35,253 bases of DNA from Fastidiosipila sp964627125 (GTDB lineage Bacteria; Bacillota; Clostridia; Saccharofermentanales; Fastidiosipilaceae): NCBI GenBank assembly GCA_964627125.1, contig CAZVJQ010000018.1:1-35253 (forward strand), read 5' to 3'. The notes below the pieces were generated by a model that was not told the DNA's origin, did not search any database, and saw only the letters and a list, made by a program, of their open reading frames with translations. The translations under genes and the position numbers were made by a program. This document shows, piece after piece, positions 7,951 through 16,832 of this stretch (position 1 is the stretch's first letter; each line of letters starts with the position of its first letter).

Positions 7951-7979
7951 TTGAATGTGCAACTTTTCTATGCTAAAAT
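7951..7979 (+). promoter_or_regulatory. Sigma-A promoter with extended -10, start of the glycan locus
   Basis: TTGAAT (7951-7956), a 17-base spacer ending in TGC, and TAAAAT (7974-7979) fit a strong extended -10 promoter. Transcription would start near 7986, giving a leader of about 220 bases. Confidence 0.6.
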
Positions 7980-8039
7980 TTTAGTGATTATAAACACTTT
8001 GACTAATATATTTTATTATGTTTGGATTATATTGTTGAA

Positions 8040-8055
8040 ACTGTACGCAAACAGT
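8040..8055. promoter_or_regulatory. Inverted repeat ACTGT-N6-ACAGT, possible operator
   Basis: A perfect five-base palindrome with six-base centre (ACGCAA) lies about 55 bases after the predicted transcription start. It could be a repressor-binding site or a leader hairpin; no regulator gene lies nearby to test against. Confidence 0.3.
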
Positions 8056-8204
8056 AGCTTTTAATTGCGGATGCGATAAGCTTGGGGGGAGTTTCACGAA
8101 TAGCAATAAAGTTATAAGTTAAAGAGTAGTAATCAAGTCGTGATAATAAAATTCGAGAGAAGTCAGGAACACGACCCTGGCTAGAGAAAGAGAGAGGTAA
8201 ACAT

Positions 8205-9809
8205 ATGAGTCGTAAGATTAAAGCGATGGTTTTAACCTTGTCATTAGCATTATTATTTGGAGTTACAGCATGTAGCACAAATGGTGAGACAGAAGGTACA
8301 ACAGATGGTGAAGTAGAGCAAACAACTGTTGATGATACTGACGAAACTCCAGATGGTGAAGATGATGATACAGAAGAAACTCCAGACGGCGAAGATGACG
8401 ATACTGAGGAAACTCCAGATGGTGAAGAAGGGGATGATGAAATCTCCACAATCTGGCCAGCACACGATTTAGGTGGAGCAACAATTGAAGCTCTTGACTA
8501 CAACAGTTTAAATGCTGCTAACCCAGATGCTGACGATTTAGCTGACTACGATGCTGAAACTCGTCAAAACAAGATTGACTACTTAGAAGATAAGTACAAT
8601 GTTACTATCGAGTATGTACCACTACCATCAGTAGAGTGGGACGAAATTCCAAACGAAATGATTAGAAGATATACAGCAGGTGACCCTGTTGCAGACATCT
8701 TCGACGTATCATTTAGCTTCTTTGCTGCATTAGCTTCAAACGGTGTTTTAAATGACAACACAGCTTGGATTGATAATGTAAATCTAGGTGAATCATACAC
8801 AGATGTTGGTAACTGGATAGGTTCAAACTACGGTGTTGGTACAACAGTTGGTGGTGAAGGTTTACACTACAACCGTACAATGATTCAAGACGCTGGTATG
8901 GAAATGGAACCTAACGAAATGTTCGCTAGAGGACAATGGTCATACGAAGATTTCACACAATACTTAACAGATTTAAATTCAAGATTACCTGAAGATACTT
9001 CAGCATTCTTTATTGACCCATACTACTGGTTCTTATTCGCTCCAGCAGGTAACGGTACTCAATTAATTACTGACGAAGGTGTTAACTACCAAGATGAAGC
9101 AGTAATTGAATCATTAGAAGCATTAGTAACAATTAATAACGCTGGTTTATTAATGGAACCTAATACAACTGAAGAAGGTGGTTTAGACTACTGGGGTACT
9201 CCACAATCAACATTCGACCAAGGTACAGGAGTTGCTTTAACACATAGAGCTTCATGGCAAGCAGCTGAATTAGCAGGTAGTGTTGACTTCGGATTCGTTC
9301 CATATCCATATGGCGCAAACGTATCATTCGGAGAAACAGGTGAATTAGATTCATACCTAACAATCAGTGACAACTACGCAACAACAGTATTTGACGCACA
9401 AATGAGAATGATGACAAAAGGTGTTGAAGAGAAGGCTGATCCAGAAGGTGTATTCACATTAATGTTAGACTTAATGGGTCTAGACTTTATGCATAATGAT
9501 TATGTAGATCCTAATGCAGATACTTCAGGTGAAGTTCCAGCAAGATGGTTCAACACAGAATTAGATGCTGAATTATATGACTGGTCATTAGGTAGAGAGC
9601 GTCTAGAAATGTACTCACCATTGAGAGCAAGTCTTTCATTAGCAGGTACTTACTATGACTCAATCTTAGAAGGTGCTTCATTAAGAAGTCTTATCGATGC
9701 TGCAACACCAGCTGACCAAAACGGCTTAATCGAGGCAGGTATTGTTGAAGGTGAACTACAAGAAGTTCCTGAAGATGATACAGCTGAAGATGATGATGCA
9801 GAAGAATAA
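8205..9809 (+). CDS. Sugar-binding lipoprotein of an ABC importer
   Basis: This 534-residue protein has a lipoprotein signal peptide with lipobox VTAC (Cys23). An acidic linker (about 25-80) follows, with three 11-residue repeats of the form T-E-E-T-P-D-G-E-D-D-D, and then a solute-binding domain (about 85-515). That domain contains WDEIPNEMIRRYTAGDPVADIFD and MDLM-type helices of family 1 extracellular sugar-binding proteins. The C-terminus is again acidic (EDDTAEDDDAEE). It would sit on the outer face of the membrane and deliver sugar to permeases encoded downstream. It is the first gene of the locus and is separated from the rest by a strong hairpin at 9862-9895, so it is probably made in excess over the permeases. 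The substrate cannot be read from the sequence. Confidence 0.83.
   Translation: MSRKIKAMVLTLSLALLFGVTACSTNGETEGTTDGEVEQTTVDDTDETPDGEDDDTEETPDGEDDDTEETPDGEEGDDEISTIWPAHDLGGATIEALDYNSLNAANPDADDLADYDAETRQNKIDYLEDKYNVTIEYVPLPSVEWDEIPNEMIRRYTAGDPVADIFDVSFSFFAALASNGVLNDNTAWIDNVNLGESYTDVGNWIGSNYGVGTTVGGEGLHYNRTMIQDAGMEMEPNEMFARGQWSYEDFTQYLTDLNSRLPEDTSAFFIDPYYWFLFAPAGNGTQLITDEGVNYQDEAVIESLEALVTINNAGLLMEPNTTEEGGLDYWGTPQSTFDQGTGVALTHRASWQAAELAGSVDFGFVPYPYGANVSFGETGELDSYLTISDNYATTVFDAQMRMMTKGVEEKADPEGVFTLMLDLMGLDFMHNDYVDPNADTSGEVPARWFNTELDAELYDWSLGRERLEMYSPLRASLSLAGTYYDSILEGASLRSLIDAATPADQNGLIEAGIVEGELQEVPEDDTAEDDDAEE
8337..8435 (+). repeat. Three tandem 33-base repeats encoding an acidic linker
   Basis: Three in-frame copies encode residues 45-77 of the binding lipoprotein, unit T-[DE]-E-T-P-D-G-E-[DE]-[DG]-D. 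Synonymous differences between copies show that the duplication is not brand new. The repeat lies between the lipid anchor and the binding domain, so it probably acts as a spacer. Confidence 0.85.
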
Positions 9810-9861
9810 TAGCTGTTAGAATTATTTAAGTGAACTGTAAAGAGTTTTAAACAAGAATATA

Positions 9862-9895
9862 GAGGTTTGGACTGGCCATTGGCTAGTCCAGCCTC
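9862..9895 (+). terminator. Strong hairpin after the first binding-protein gene (attenuator or partial terminator)
   Basis: GAGG...GGACTGGCC pairs with GGCTAGTCC...CCTC (9862-9895, loop ATT, one wobble) and is followed by AATATTTTCTT, only a moderate T tract. In sugar ABC operons such a structure often stabilises the upstream binding-protein message and lowers read-through into the permease genes. Confidence 0.6.
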
Positions 9896-9954
9896 AATAT
9901 TTTCTTAAATCTATATTTTTAATTTGAATGAAGAAAAATTATATGTTTTCTTCA

Positions 9955-9979
9955 TTTTAATTAGAAATACTAATTAAAA
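9955..9979. repeat. Perfect 10-base inverted repeat, AT-rich
   Basis: TTTTAATTAG (9955-9964) and CTAATTAAAA (9970-9979) flank AAATA. It lies 66 bases before the start of the next gene. It could be an operator or a weak hairpin; no T tract follows. Confidence 0.4.
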
Positions 9980-10045
9980 AATAGTTTAACTACATTTTAA
10001 AATAGTAATTCTTAGTTCTAAAATAGAGGGAAGGGGAATATAAGA

Positions 10046-13000
10046 GTGAATAGTAGTAAGAAGAGAAGCTTAAAAATCTTTGCAAGTGCTCTGACTGTTA
10101 CTTATTTGATGAGTATTGGCTTGGCTTCAAGTCCGATAAGCGCAGCGAGTTTATCTTACAATGATTTATCAAATAAACGTACTGAGCAGGAGGTTTTTCC
10201 AAATGACAGTTCATATGCTTCTAATATAAATCTTAATAACTCTGACGATTCTGAAGATGAAGAAGATGATGTTCTCGATAGTTCAGGAAACACAGTAAGA
10301 GATGAACTACTGGATTTTGTACCAGTTAATGAGACATATATTTCATACTTAGAATATTTAGAAGAGAATCCTTCAGAGCCTGCAAGTTCAGTGGTAGAAG
10401 TAAATCTATCTGATGCTGAATTTGAAGATATGCCAGAGGCTAATTATGGCGAATTAGCTTGGGATCTTGATGCTTTGAACCAAGAAAGAGTTGAAGATGG
10501 TAATGATGAATTTGCTATTTTGTGGGATCATGACTCATTAGGTGATGTTCTTAATACAGATGGCCAAGGTTCAGTTACTATGAACTTTGAAGTAGAAGAG
10601 GCAGGTCTATATGAATTGGAGTTAGTGTATGTACCACTTGAAGGTGGAGGTACAGATATCCAAAGACGAATTCGTATAGATGATGAAGTTCCTTACGATG
10701 AAGCTACATCTGTATCATTCTCAAGAACTTTTAGAGATGCTAATAGAGATTATAAACAGATTGAAGCTAACCAATCATTCCCTTCACAATTAGAAACTCC
10801 ACAATTAACAACAACTAGAGTTAGAGATGCAAATGGTTATTTCTTAGAGCCTCTTAAGTTCTATCTAGAGAGCGGAGAACATACTATTAGTTTTGACTCT
10901 GTAAAAGAACCTATGGCAATTGTTGAACTTAATTTTGTACCAAGTGCAGAGATTCCTAGTTACGATGAATACTTAAGTCAAGCACAGGCAGATGGATTAC
11001 AAATTATTGAGACTGCAGATATAGAGCATATTCAAGCAGAAGACGCTAGAATCAAATCTTCAAGAAGTTTATATGCAATAGAAGATAATACATCTCCATT
11101 AACTGAGCCATACCACCCTACTTATATACGAATGAATACCGTAGGTGGTGAATCTTGGAATGCTCCAGGTCAGTGGCTAGAATGGGATGCCCAAGTTCCT
11201 GAAGCTGGTTTATATAGAATTGCTTTTAGATATAGACAGTATTATAACACAGGTAGTATTTCTATTAGAAAATTACTAATTAATGGTGAAGTTCCTTTCC
11301 AAGAAGCATCAGAGTTAAAATTTACATATAGCTCTACTTGGGATATATATGAATTAACAGATGCAGAAGGAAACCCTCTATACTTCAGTTTTGAAGAAGG
11401 CGTAAATGATCTAAGATTAGATGTAAACTTAGGTGATTTTGCTAATGCTATTTACGAAATAGAAGATGTTTCTTCAAGCCTAAATGCTCTTGCTCAAGAT
11501 ATTTTAGTAATTACTGGTGTATCACCAGATAGATTTAGAGACTATCAATTAGAGCAACGTGTCCCTCATGTTCTTCCAGAATTAACTGCAGAATTATCTA
11601 GATTAGAAAATATTCTCGATACGCTTACAACTGTAATGGGTGGTACAAACGATAAAACTGCTGTTGTTGAGCAAGCTATAGTTCAGGTTCGAGAGATGGT
11701 TGATACTCCTAGAGAAATCGCTATGAACCTTCCTGTTTTGCAAAACTCAGTTACTGCTCTAGGTACATTAAACTTAAGCCTTAAAGGACATAGTTTAACC
11801 TTAGACTATATTGCACTCCTCGGTTCAGAAGACGATCACCCTAGAAGCTCAGGCAACTTATGGCAAAGCATTCAGCACGAAGTCCTTTCATTCGCAGGTT
11901 CTTTCTATAATGACTATAATGCATCATCAGTAGGTGCTGAAGATGTTCCTGAAGAAGATCAAGTTACTGTTTGGGTTGCTACTGGTAGAGACCAGATGGA
12001 AGTTATTAGAAGACTATTATCAGATAGCTTCCCATCAGAGTATCAAGTTAACTTAAGAGTTGTTGCACCATCAGTTGCACTAAGTGCTACAGCAGGTGGA
12101 CGTGGTCCTGATGTTTTAATTCAGACAGATACAGCTCAACCAATTGACTTTGCATTCCGTAATGCAGCAGTTGATTTAACACAATTTGATGATTTTGAAG
12201 AAGTTGCAGATAGATTCCATCCAGCTACAGTCGATGGATTTAGATTTGATGGTGGTGTTTATGCATTACCTGACCAAATGAGCTATCCAGTCTTATTCTA
12301 TAGATCAGATATTTTAAGTGACTTAAATATTCCAGTGCCACAGACATGGGATGACATTATTGATATCGTTCCATTCTTACAAAACAATAACATGGAATTC
12401 TTCATGCAAGTAAGTATTCCAAATACTCTTGGTGCTGCATATCAAGCTACAAGTAAACCAATTCCAGCTGTCTACTTATCAATGTTATATCAAACAGGAA
12501 ATGAGCTATACAACGAGAGTGGAACTAGAGTATTGACAGATACTAATGAAGCCTTAAATGTATTTGAATACTGGACAGATTTCTATACAAAACATAGTTT
12601 CCCAGTAGCAATGGACTTCGTTACTAGATTTAGATTAGGTACAGCTCCATTAGCGATTGTTAACTTCAATAACTACAACTCATTAAGTGTTTCTGCACCA
12701 GAAATTAGTGGTGATTGGGCAATTGCTCCAATTCCTGGAACACTAAGAGAAGATGGAACAATTGATAGAGCATTACCAGCTACAACATCAGCATCAATGA
12801 TCATTGAACCTAGTGTTGAAGATCGTGGTAATCACCAAGCTGCATGGGAATTCTTGAAGTGGTGGACATCAGAAGAAATTCAAACAAACTTCTCAACAGA
12901 GATGGAATCTATTCTTGGTACATCAGCAAGATATCCAGTATCCAACTTAGCATCCTTCGCTAATGCACCATGGCCATCTGATGCAATGACTGTATTACAA

Positions 13001-13234
13001 GATTCATTAGAAGGATTACGTGAGATTAGACAAGTTCCTGGTTCATATATTACCGGTAGAAATATTGAAAATGCTTTCTACGAAGTTGTAAATAATGCAG
13101 AATCTGCTGACTTCAGACGTATAATGCTTGAATGGACTGAAAACACTAACTACGAATTAACCAGTAAGCGTGAAGAATTTGGCTTACCAACATATGAAGA
13201 TGTAGTAAGTAGAAGAGAAGAGGAAGAGGAGTAA
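10046..13234 (+). CDS. Giant two-module extracellular solute-binding protein
   Basis: This 1062-residue secreted protein starts at a GTG preceded by GGGAAGGGG. The signal peptide ends near ISAAS (residues 31-35) and no lipobox Cys is present. An acidic segment (about 68-80) precedes an N-terminal region (about 100-620) with two related beta-rich modules, each carrying EAGLY..., a hydrophobic strand with Tyr, and then a GEVP[YF]xEA-like motif (near 180-220 and 385-420). These resemble carbohydrate-binding jelly-roll modules. From about residue 637 (QVTVWVATGRDQME) to about 1050 it is a family 1 sugar-binding domain, with GRGPDVLIQTD, YALPDQMSYPVLFYRSDIL and PQTWDDI. The usual family length is about 400-450, so the N-terminal half is an addition. 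It is followed two bases later by its permease genes. A substrate-capturing role at the surface is likely; the glycan is unknown. Confidence 0.82.
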   Translation: MNSSKKRSLKIFASALTVTYLMSIGLASSPISAASLSYNDLSNKRTEQEVFPNDSSYASNINLNNSDDSEDEEDDVLDSSGNTVRDELLDFVPVNETYISYLEYLEENPSEPASSVVEVNLSDAEFEDMPEANYGELAWDLDALNQERVEDGNDEFAILWDHDSLGDVLNTDGQGSVTMNFEVEEAGLYELELVYVPLEGGGTDIQRRIRIDDEVPYDEATSVSFSRTFRDANRDYKQIEANQSFPSQLETPQLTTTRVRDANGYFLEPLKFYLESGEHTISFDSVKEPMAIVELNFVPSAEIPSYDEYLSQAQADGLQIIETADIEHIQAEDARIKSSRSLYAIEDNTSPLTEPYHPTYIRMNTVGGESWNAPGQWLEWDAQVPEAGLYRIAFRYRQYYNTGSISIRKLLINGEVPFQEASELKFTYSSTWDIYELTDAEGNPLYFSFEEGVNDLRLDVNLGDFANAIYEIEDVSSSLNALAQDILVITGVSPDRFRDYQLEQRVPHVLPELTAELSRLENILDTLTTVMGGTNDKTAVVEQAIVQVREMVDTPREIAMNLPVLQNSVTALGTLNLSLKGHSLTLDYIALLGSEDDHPRSSGNLWQSIQHEVLSFAGSFYNDYNASSVGAEDVPEEDQVTVWVATGRDQMEVIRRLLSDSFPSEYQVNLRVVAPSVALSATAGGRGPDVLIQTDTAQPIDFAFRNAAVDLTQFDDFEEVADRFHPATVDGFRFDGGVYALPDQMSYPVLFYRSDILSDLNIPVPQTWDDIIDIVPFLQNNNMEFFMQVSIPNTLGAAYQATSKPIPAVYLSMLYQTGNELYNESGTRVLTDTNEALNVFEYWTDFYTKHSFPVAMDFVTRFRLGTAPLAIVNFNNYNSLSVSAPEISGDWAIAPIPGTLREDGTIDRALPATTSASMIIEPSVEDRGNHQAAWEFLKWWTSEEIQTNFSTEMESILGTSARYPVSNLASFANAPWPSDAMTVLQDSLEGLREIRQVPGSYITGRNIENAFYEVVNNAESADFRRIMLEWTENTNYELTSKREEFGLPTYEDVVSRREEEEE

Positions 13235-13236
13235 TC

Positions 13237-14259
13237 ATGGCTGATAACGATAAAAATCACAACAGTAATAAAGAAACAAATACTGGCCAAGTTGATAACG
13301 AAAATTCAGTTCAAACTACTATAGAAAATGAACAATATGCTCCTATGCGAAATGATAGTAGCATGACAAGGGGTCAGAGACTGTGGAGAGATATTAAGAA
13401 TTCTAAGCAATTGTATGGAATGATTGCACCTTATTTCTTGCTGTTTGCAATATTTACAGTATTCCCAGTTTTATTCTCAGTAGTAATGAGTTTCACTGAT
13501 TATAATGTTTTACAATCACCAGGATTTGTTGGCCTGGGAAACTATGTAGACTTAATGTTAAACGATACATTATTCCTAACTGCATTCCAAAATACCTTTA
13601 TATTAGCTGTAATTGTAGGTCCAGCAGGATACATGCTCTCATTCTTAATGGCTTGGATTCTTAATGAGTTCCCAAGAGGAATAAGAGTTCTATTTACAAT
13701 TATTCTTTATGCTCCATCACTAGCAGGTACTGCTACATCAATATTTACATTGATTTTCTCAAGTGACTCAACTGGTTACTTGAACGCAATACTTCTAAGT
13801 TGGGGTGTTATAAGCTCACCTATACTATGGCTACAAGATGCTCAGTGGATGATGATAATTATTGTCATTGTTAACTTATGGATGAGTTTTGGTATTGGAT
13901 TCTTATCCTTTATTGCAGGTATGCAAAACTTAGACAAGAGCTTGCTTGAAGCAGGACAAATTGATGGTGTTAAAAATCGTTGGCAAGAATTATGGTACAT
14001 AGTATTGCCATCACTTAGACCTCAATTAATGTTCGGTGCTGTTATGTCAATTTCTGGTTCACTATCAATCACAGGTTCTGGACTAACTGGATTCCCTAGT
14101 ACAGGATATGCAACACACTCAATTATTGATCACATTCAAGACTATGGTTTAATTAGATTTGAACTTGGTTATGCATCAGCAATTACAGTTATTCTGTTCT
14201 TCTTAATGGTATTCACGAACTTATTAGTACAGAGATTTATTTCTAGGGTAGGTGAATAA
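13237..14259 (+). CDS. ABC sugar permease, MalF/UgpA type (pair 1)
   Basis: This 340-residue integral membrane protein has about six membrane helices and the cytosolic EAA loop LLEAGQIDGVKNRWQELWYIVLPSLRP (residues about 232-258, in two contiguous parts), which docks the ATPase. The first about 60 residues are hydrophilic and rich in Asn, Gln and Glu, an unusual cytosolic extension. It starts two bases after the large binding protein and overlaps the partner permease by one base (TAATG). It would form the translocation channel with the next protein. No ATPase gene is present, so a shared MsmX-type ATPase encoded elsewhere is expected. Confidence 0.92.
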   Translation: MADNDKNHNSNKETNTGQVDNENSVQTTIENEQYAPMRNDSSMTRGQRLWRDIKNSKQLYGMIAPYFLLFAIFTVFPVLFSVVMSFTDYNVLQSPGFVGLGNYVDLMLNDTLFLTAFQNTFILAVIVGPAGYMLSFLMAWILNEFPRGIRVLFTIILYAPSLAGTATSIFTLIFSSDSTGYLNAILLSWGVISSPILWLQDAQWMMIIIVIVNLWMSFGIGFLSFIAGMQNLDKSLLEAGQIDGVKNRWQELWYIVLPSLRPQLMFGAVMSISGSLSITGSGLTGFPSTGYATHSIIDHIQDYGLIRFELGYASAITVILFFLMVFTNLLVQRFISRVGE

Positions 14260-15311
14260 TGGCAAATTTATATAATGAAGATTTAAGAAAAATTAGATTA
14301 GAACAGGTTCCTACTCTAGATGAGATGATTGCAGCTCAAGAAGAGGAAACTGGTCAAAAACTAAATAGAGCACAAGTACAGGAATTAAAGAAGAGACATA
14401 AGTTTCTTTATAAAACTGCTAAACGAAATGAGCCTAAGAAACGATCAAGGTTAATCAACTACTTAACCAAGGGGCAAACAAATAAGAGTGCATCCAGTAC
14501 TATTGGATTGCTAATATTTGTATTACTAATGGGATTTGCATCAATATGGCCAGTTATGTTCATCGTAGGACGAGCATTCATGCCACTATCTGAGCTATTC
14601 CGTTTCCCACCACTGTTCTGGCCAGAGAATCCAACGTTTGATAACTTTACTGACCTTTGGGTCTATGCAAGTGAGTCTATGATTCCTTTCTCAAGGTATC
14701 TATTCAATACTCTATTTATAGTTGTGGTTGGTTCAGTTGGACACGTTTCGTTATCTGCAATGGCTGCATTCCCAGTTGCGAAATATAATTTCCCGGGAAG
14801 TAAAATGTTATCTGACCTAGTTGTTTACTCACTTATGTTCTCACCAACAGTTACAGCTGTTCCTACATATTTGATTATGAGTCAGATAGGTTTAATTGAC
14901 TCTCTATGGTCAATAGTTTTACCAGCATTAAGTTCAACTATTGGTTTTTACCTCTTGCAGAACTTTATGACTCAGATACCAGACTCACTTATTGAGGCAG
15001 CTGAGATTGATGGAGCTGGACCATTCCGTCAGCTTTGGACAGTTATAATGCCTGCGGTTAAACCAGCTTGGATTACAGCATTTATTTTCTCATTCCAAGC
15101 ACTATGGTCAAACGATGGTGGTGCATTTATCTATACAGAGAGTTTAAAGCCAGTAAGTTACATGTTGGCACAAATCGCAGCAACAGGTATTGCTAGAGCC
15201 GGTGTAGCTTCTGCATCAACACTTATTATGTTTGTTATCCCTGTTATAGTCTTCGTTGTTACTCAAAGTAACATTTTAGAGACCATGACAACATCTGGAC
15301 TTAAGGAATAG
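14259..15311 (+). CDS. ABC sugar permease, MalG/UgpE type (pair 1)
   Basis: This 350-residue protein has six membrane helices after a charged cytosolic N-terminus of about 70 residues. The EAA motif reads IEAAEIDGAGPFRQLW (about residues 244-259) followed by a conserved MPAVKPAW. It is translationally coupled to the preceding permease by a one-base overlap and is followed nine bases later by the NHL-repeat gene, whose binding site is GGAG. The pair serves one of the two binding proteins, most likely the 1062-residue one directly upstream. Confidence 0.92.
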   Translation: MANLYNEDLRKIRLEQVPTLDEMIAAQEEETGQKLNRAQVQELKKRHKFLYKTAKRNEPKKRSRLINYLTKGQTNKSASSTIGLLIFVLLMGFASIWPVMFIVGRAFMPLSELFRFPPLFWPENPTFDNFTDLWVYASESMIPFSRYLFNTLFIVVVGSVGHVSLSAMAAFPVAKYNFPGSKMLSDLVVYSLMFSPTVTAVPTYLIMSQIGLIDSLWSIVLPALSSTIGFYLLQNFMTQIPDSLIEAAEIDGAGPFRQLWTVIMPAVKPAWITAFIFSFQALWSNDGGAFIYTESLKPVSYMLAQIAATGIARAGVASASTLIMFVIPVIVFVVTQSNILETMTTSGLKE

Positions 15312-15320
15312 GAGAAAAAT

Positions 15321-16832
15321 ATGAGATCGTTTTTAGATAAATTAAAAAATAAAAATATTCAATCCAAACTAAGAAGTCTAGCTATGGCATTAGTATTTGT
15401 TTCTACTATTCTACTTGGCAGTTTCACTTTAACTAGTCAAACTGTTAATGCAAGTAGAGACTATGAGACTGAGTACGAAAACTACATGTATGACTCAAGT
15501 GGGGAGTTAATCCCTGCTCCTAGAGCCTATACTTTGCAGCGCTCAATTAAGGCTGAAGATATTGATGTTGAAAACCTTAACAGAATGACTTCCATTTATG
15601 TCACAGAGGATAGAAAATATATTGCTAAGGCTGACTCAATAGTCATTACAGATGAGAATTTTGAAGTCTTAGATTCAATTACAGAATTTGAATTAGATGG
15701 TGAAACTCAAACTATTGTTAATCCAGCAGATGTTTTTGTTAATGAAGATGGAAATATATATGTAACTGAACCTGCTAGATCAAGAGTATTAGTATTTGGA
15801 CCAGATTTAGAGTTAATTAGAGATTATCCAAGACCTGATTCACCAAGTATGTCAGGAGTTACTTATAACCCATCTAAGGTAGCAGTAGATACCAACGGTA
15901 GATTGTACATTGTTTCAGATAATACTTATGAAGGTATCATTGAACTTAATGCAGATGGTACATTCTCAAGGTTCTTCGGTATGAATAGAGTTAGATATAA
16001 TCCACTTGAATTATTCTGGAGAAATATAGCAACAGAAGCTCAAAGAGCATCTATGTCATTATGGCTACCTACTGACTTTTCAAATGTTTCTATAAATGAC
16101 GATGGGTTTGTTTTTGCAACAGTTGGTAGTGGTGCGGAAGCAGAACCAATTAAACTATTGAACTCTAAGGGTGAAGATATTTTAAGATTCCCAAGACGTA
16201 GACAAAGACCACAAGGTGATATTGGTATGGTCGGTAGATCATCATCCTTTATTGCTTTGGACAATAATCAATATGGTGCATATACAGTACTGGACTCAAC
16301 CATGCAAAGAGTATTCACATACAGTGAAGATGGCTACCTACTATATGTATTTGGTGGTAGAGGAAGTGGTGAAGGTAGATTCCAAAATGCTGTTGATGTT
16401 AAGTTCGATGGTGAAAATATCATTGTTATCGACCAATTAGCTCAAAGTATTGAAGTATTTGCACCAACTAGATATGCTTCACTTATCAATGCAGCAGTTG
16501 ATGCAGAATTCAATCAAGATATTGATGGTGCACGTACTTACTGGGCACAAGTAGCTGATATTAATACTCAGTATGACTTAGCATTTATCAGTCTAGGTGA
16601 TGAGGCTTATTTAAATGAAGATTATGAATTAGCACAGACTTACTATGAAGAAGGAAACTTTAGAACTGGTTATTCTAATGCTAAAGAGAAGCTTAGAGAG
16701 CAATGGATTGCAGATAATATTTACATAATTCTTGGTTTAATTATTCTCCTTGTTATTTACTTAACCTGGTCACTAATAATAAAACCTTCTATTGAAAGAA
16801 ATAGAGCAAGACAACAAAGGAAGATTAGGTGA
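15321..16832 (+). CDS. Membrane-anchored NHL/beta-propeller repeat protein
   Basis: The 503-residue protein has an N-terminal signal segment (about residues 17-45, ending near VNAS) and then repeats of NHL type: NPADVFVNEDGNIYVTEPA, PSKVAVDTNGRLYIVSD and QNAVDVKFDGENIIVIDQ. These suggest a beta-propeller of about 60-390. A short TPR-like helical stretch follows (ARTYWAQVADINTQYDLA, then DYELAQTYYEEGNF), and a C-terminal membrane helix (about 468-492) precedes a basic tail. The propeller thus lies outside the cell, anchored at the C-terminus. It lies between the first permease pair and the YIP1 gene, whose start overlaps its stop, so it is probably part of the transporter assembly. Propellers usually bind proteins or glycans; the partner is unknown. 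Confidence 0.75.
   Translation: MRSFLDKLKNKNIQSKLRSLAMALVFVSTILLGSFTLTSQTVNASRDYETEYENYMYDSSGELIPAPRAYTLQRSIKAEDIDVENLNRMTSIYVTEDRKYIAKADSIVITDENFEVLDSITEFELDGETQTIVNPADVFVNEDGNIYVTEPARSRVLVFGPDLELIRDYPRPDSPSMSGVTYNPSKVAVDTNGRLYIVSDNTYEGIIELNADGTFSRFFGMNRVRYNPLELFWRNIATEAQRASMSLWLPTDFSNVSINDDGFVFATVGSGAEAEPIKLLNSKGEDILRFPRRRQRPQGDIGMVGRSSSFIALDNNQYGAYTVLDSTMQRVFTYSEDGYLLYVFGGRGSGEGRFQNAVDVKFDGENIIVIDQLAQSIEVFAPTRYASLINAAVDAEFNQDIDGARTYWAQVADINTQYDLAFISLGDEAYLNEDYELAQTYYEEGNFRTGYSNAKEKLREQWIADNIYIILGLIILLVIYLTWSLIIKPSIERNRARQQRKIR

Larger units (their letters stand above)
7706..8204 (+). other. Gene-free upstream region of the glycan locus
   Basis: About 500 bases without a credible coding region. 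It holds a good promoter (7951-7979), an imperfect 24-26-base direct repeat (7716-7741 and 7955-7978), and an ACTGT-N6-ACAGT inverted repeat (8040-8055). The transcribed leader before the binding-protein start is about 220 bases long. The leader ends in AGAGAGAGGT, which serves as the ribosome binding site. No known riboswitch consensus was recognised. Confidence 0.6.

Noticed and set aside
7722..7982. Imperfect inverted repeats of about 30 bases considered as a small mobile element
   Set aside because: The arms match poorly, no target-site duplication is visible and one arm is part of the promoter; a regulator site is the simpler reading.
8337..8435. Short tandem repeat considered as a CRISPR array
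   Set aside because: The units are contiguous without spacers and encode an in-frame protein linker; no cas genes are present.
8027..8484. Three overlapping minus-strand open frames of repetitive Ser/Pro or Leu/His composition
   Set aside because: They mirror the acidic repeat of the binding lipoprotein and have no ribosome binding site or family resemblance.
8999..9373. Minus-strand open frames within the first binding-protein gene
   Set aside because: They overlap the well-supported plus-strand gene and have neither motifs nor binding sites.
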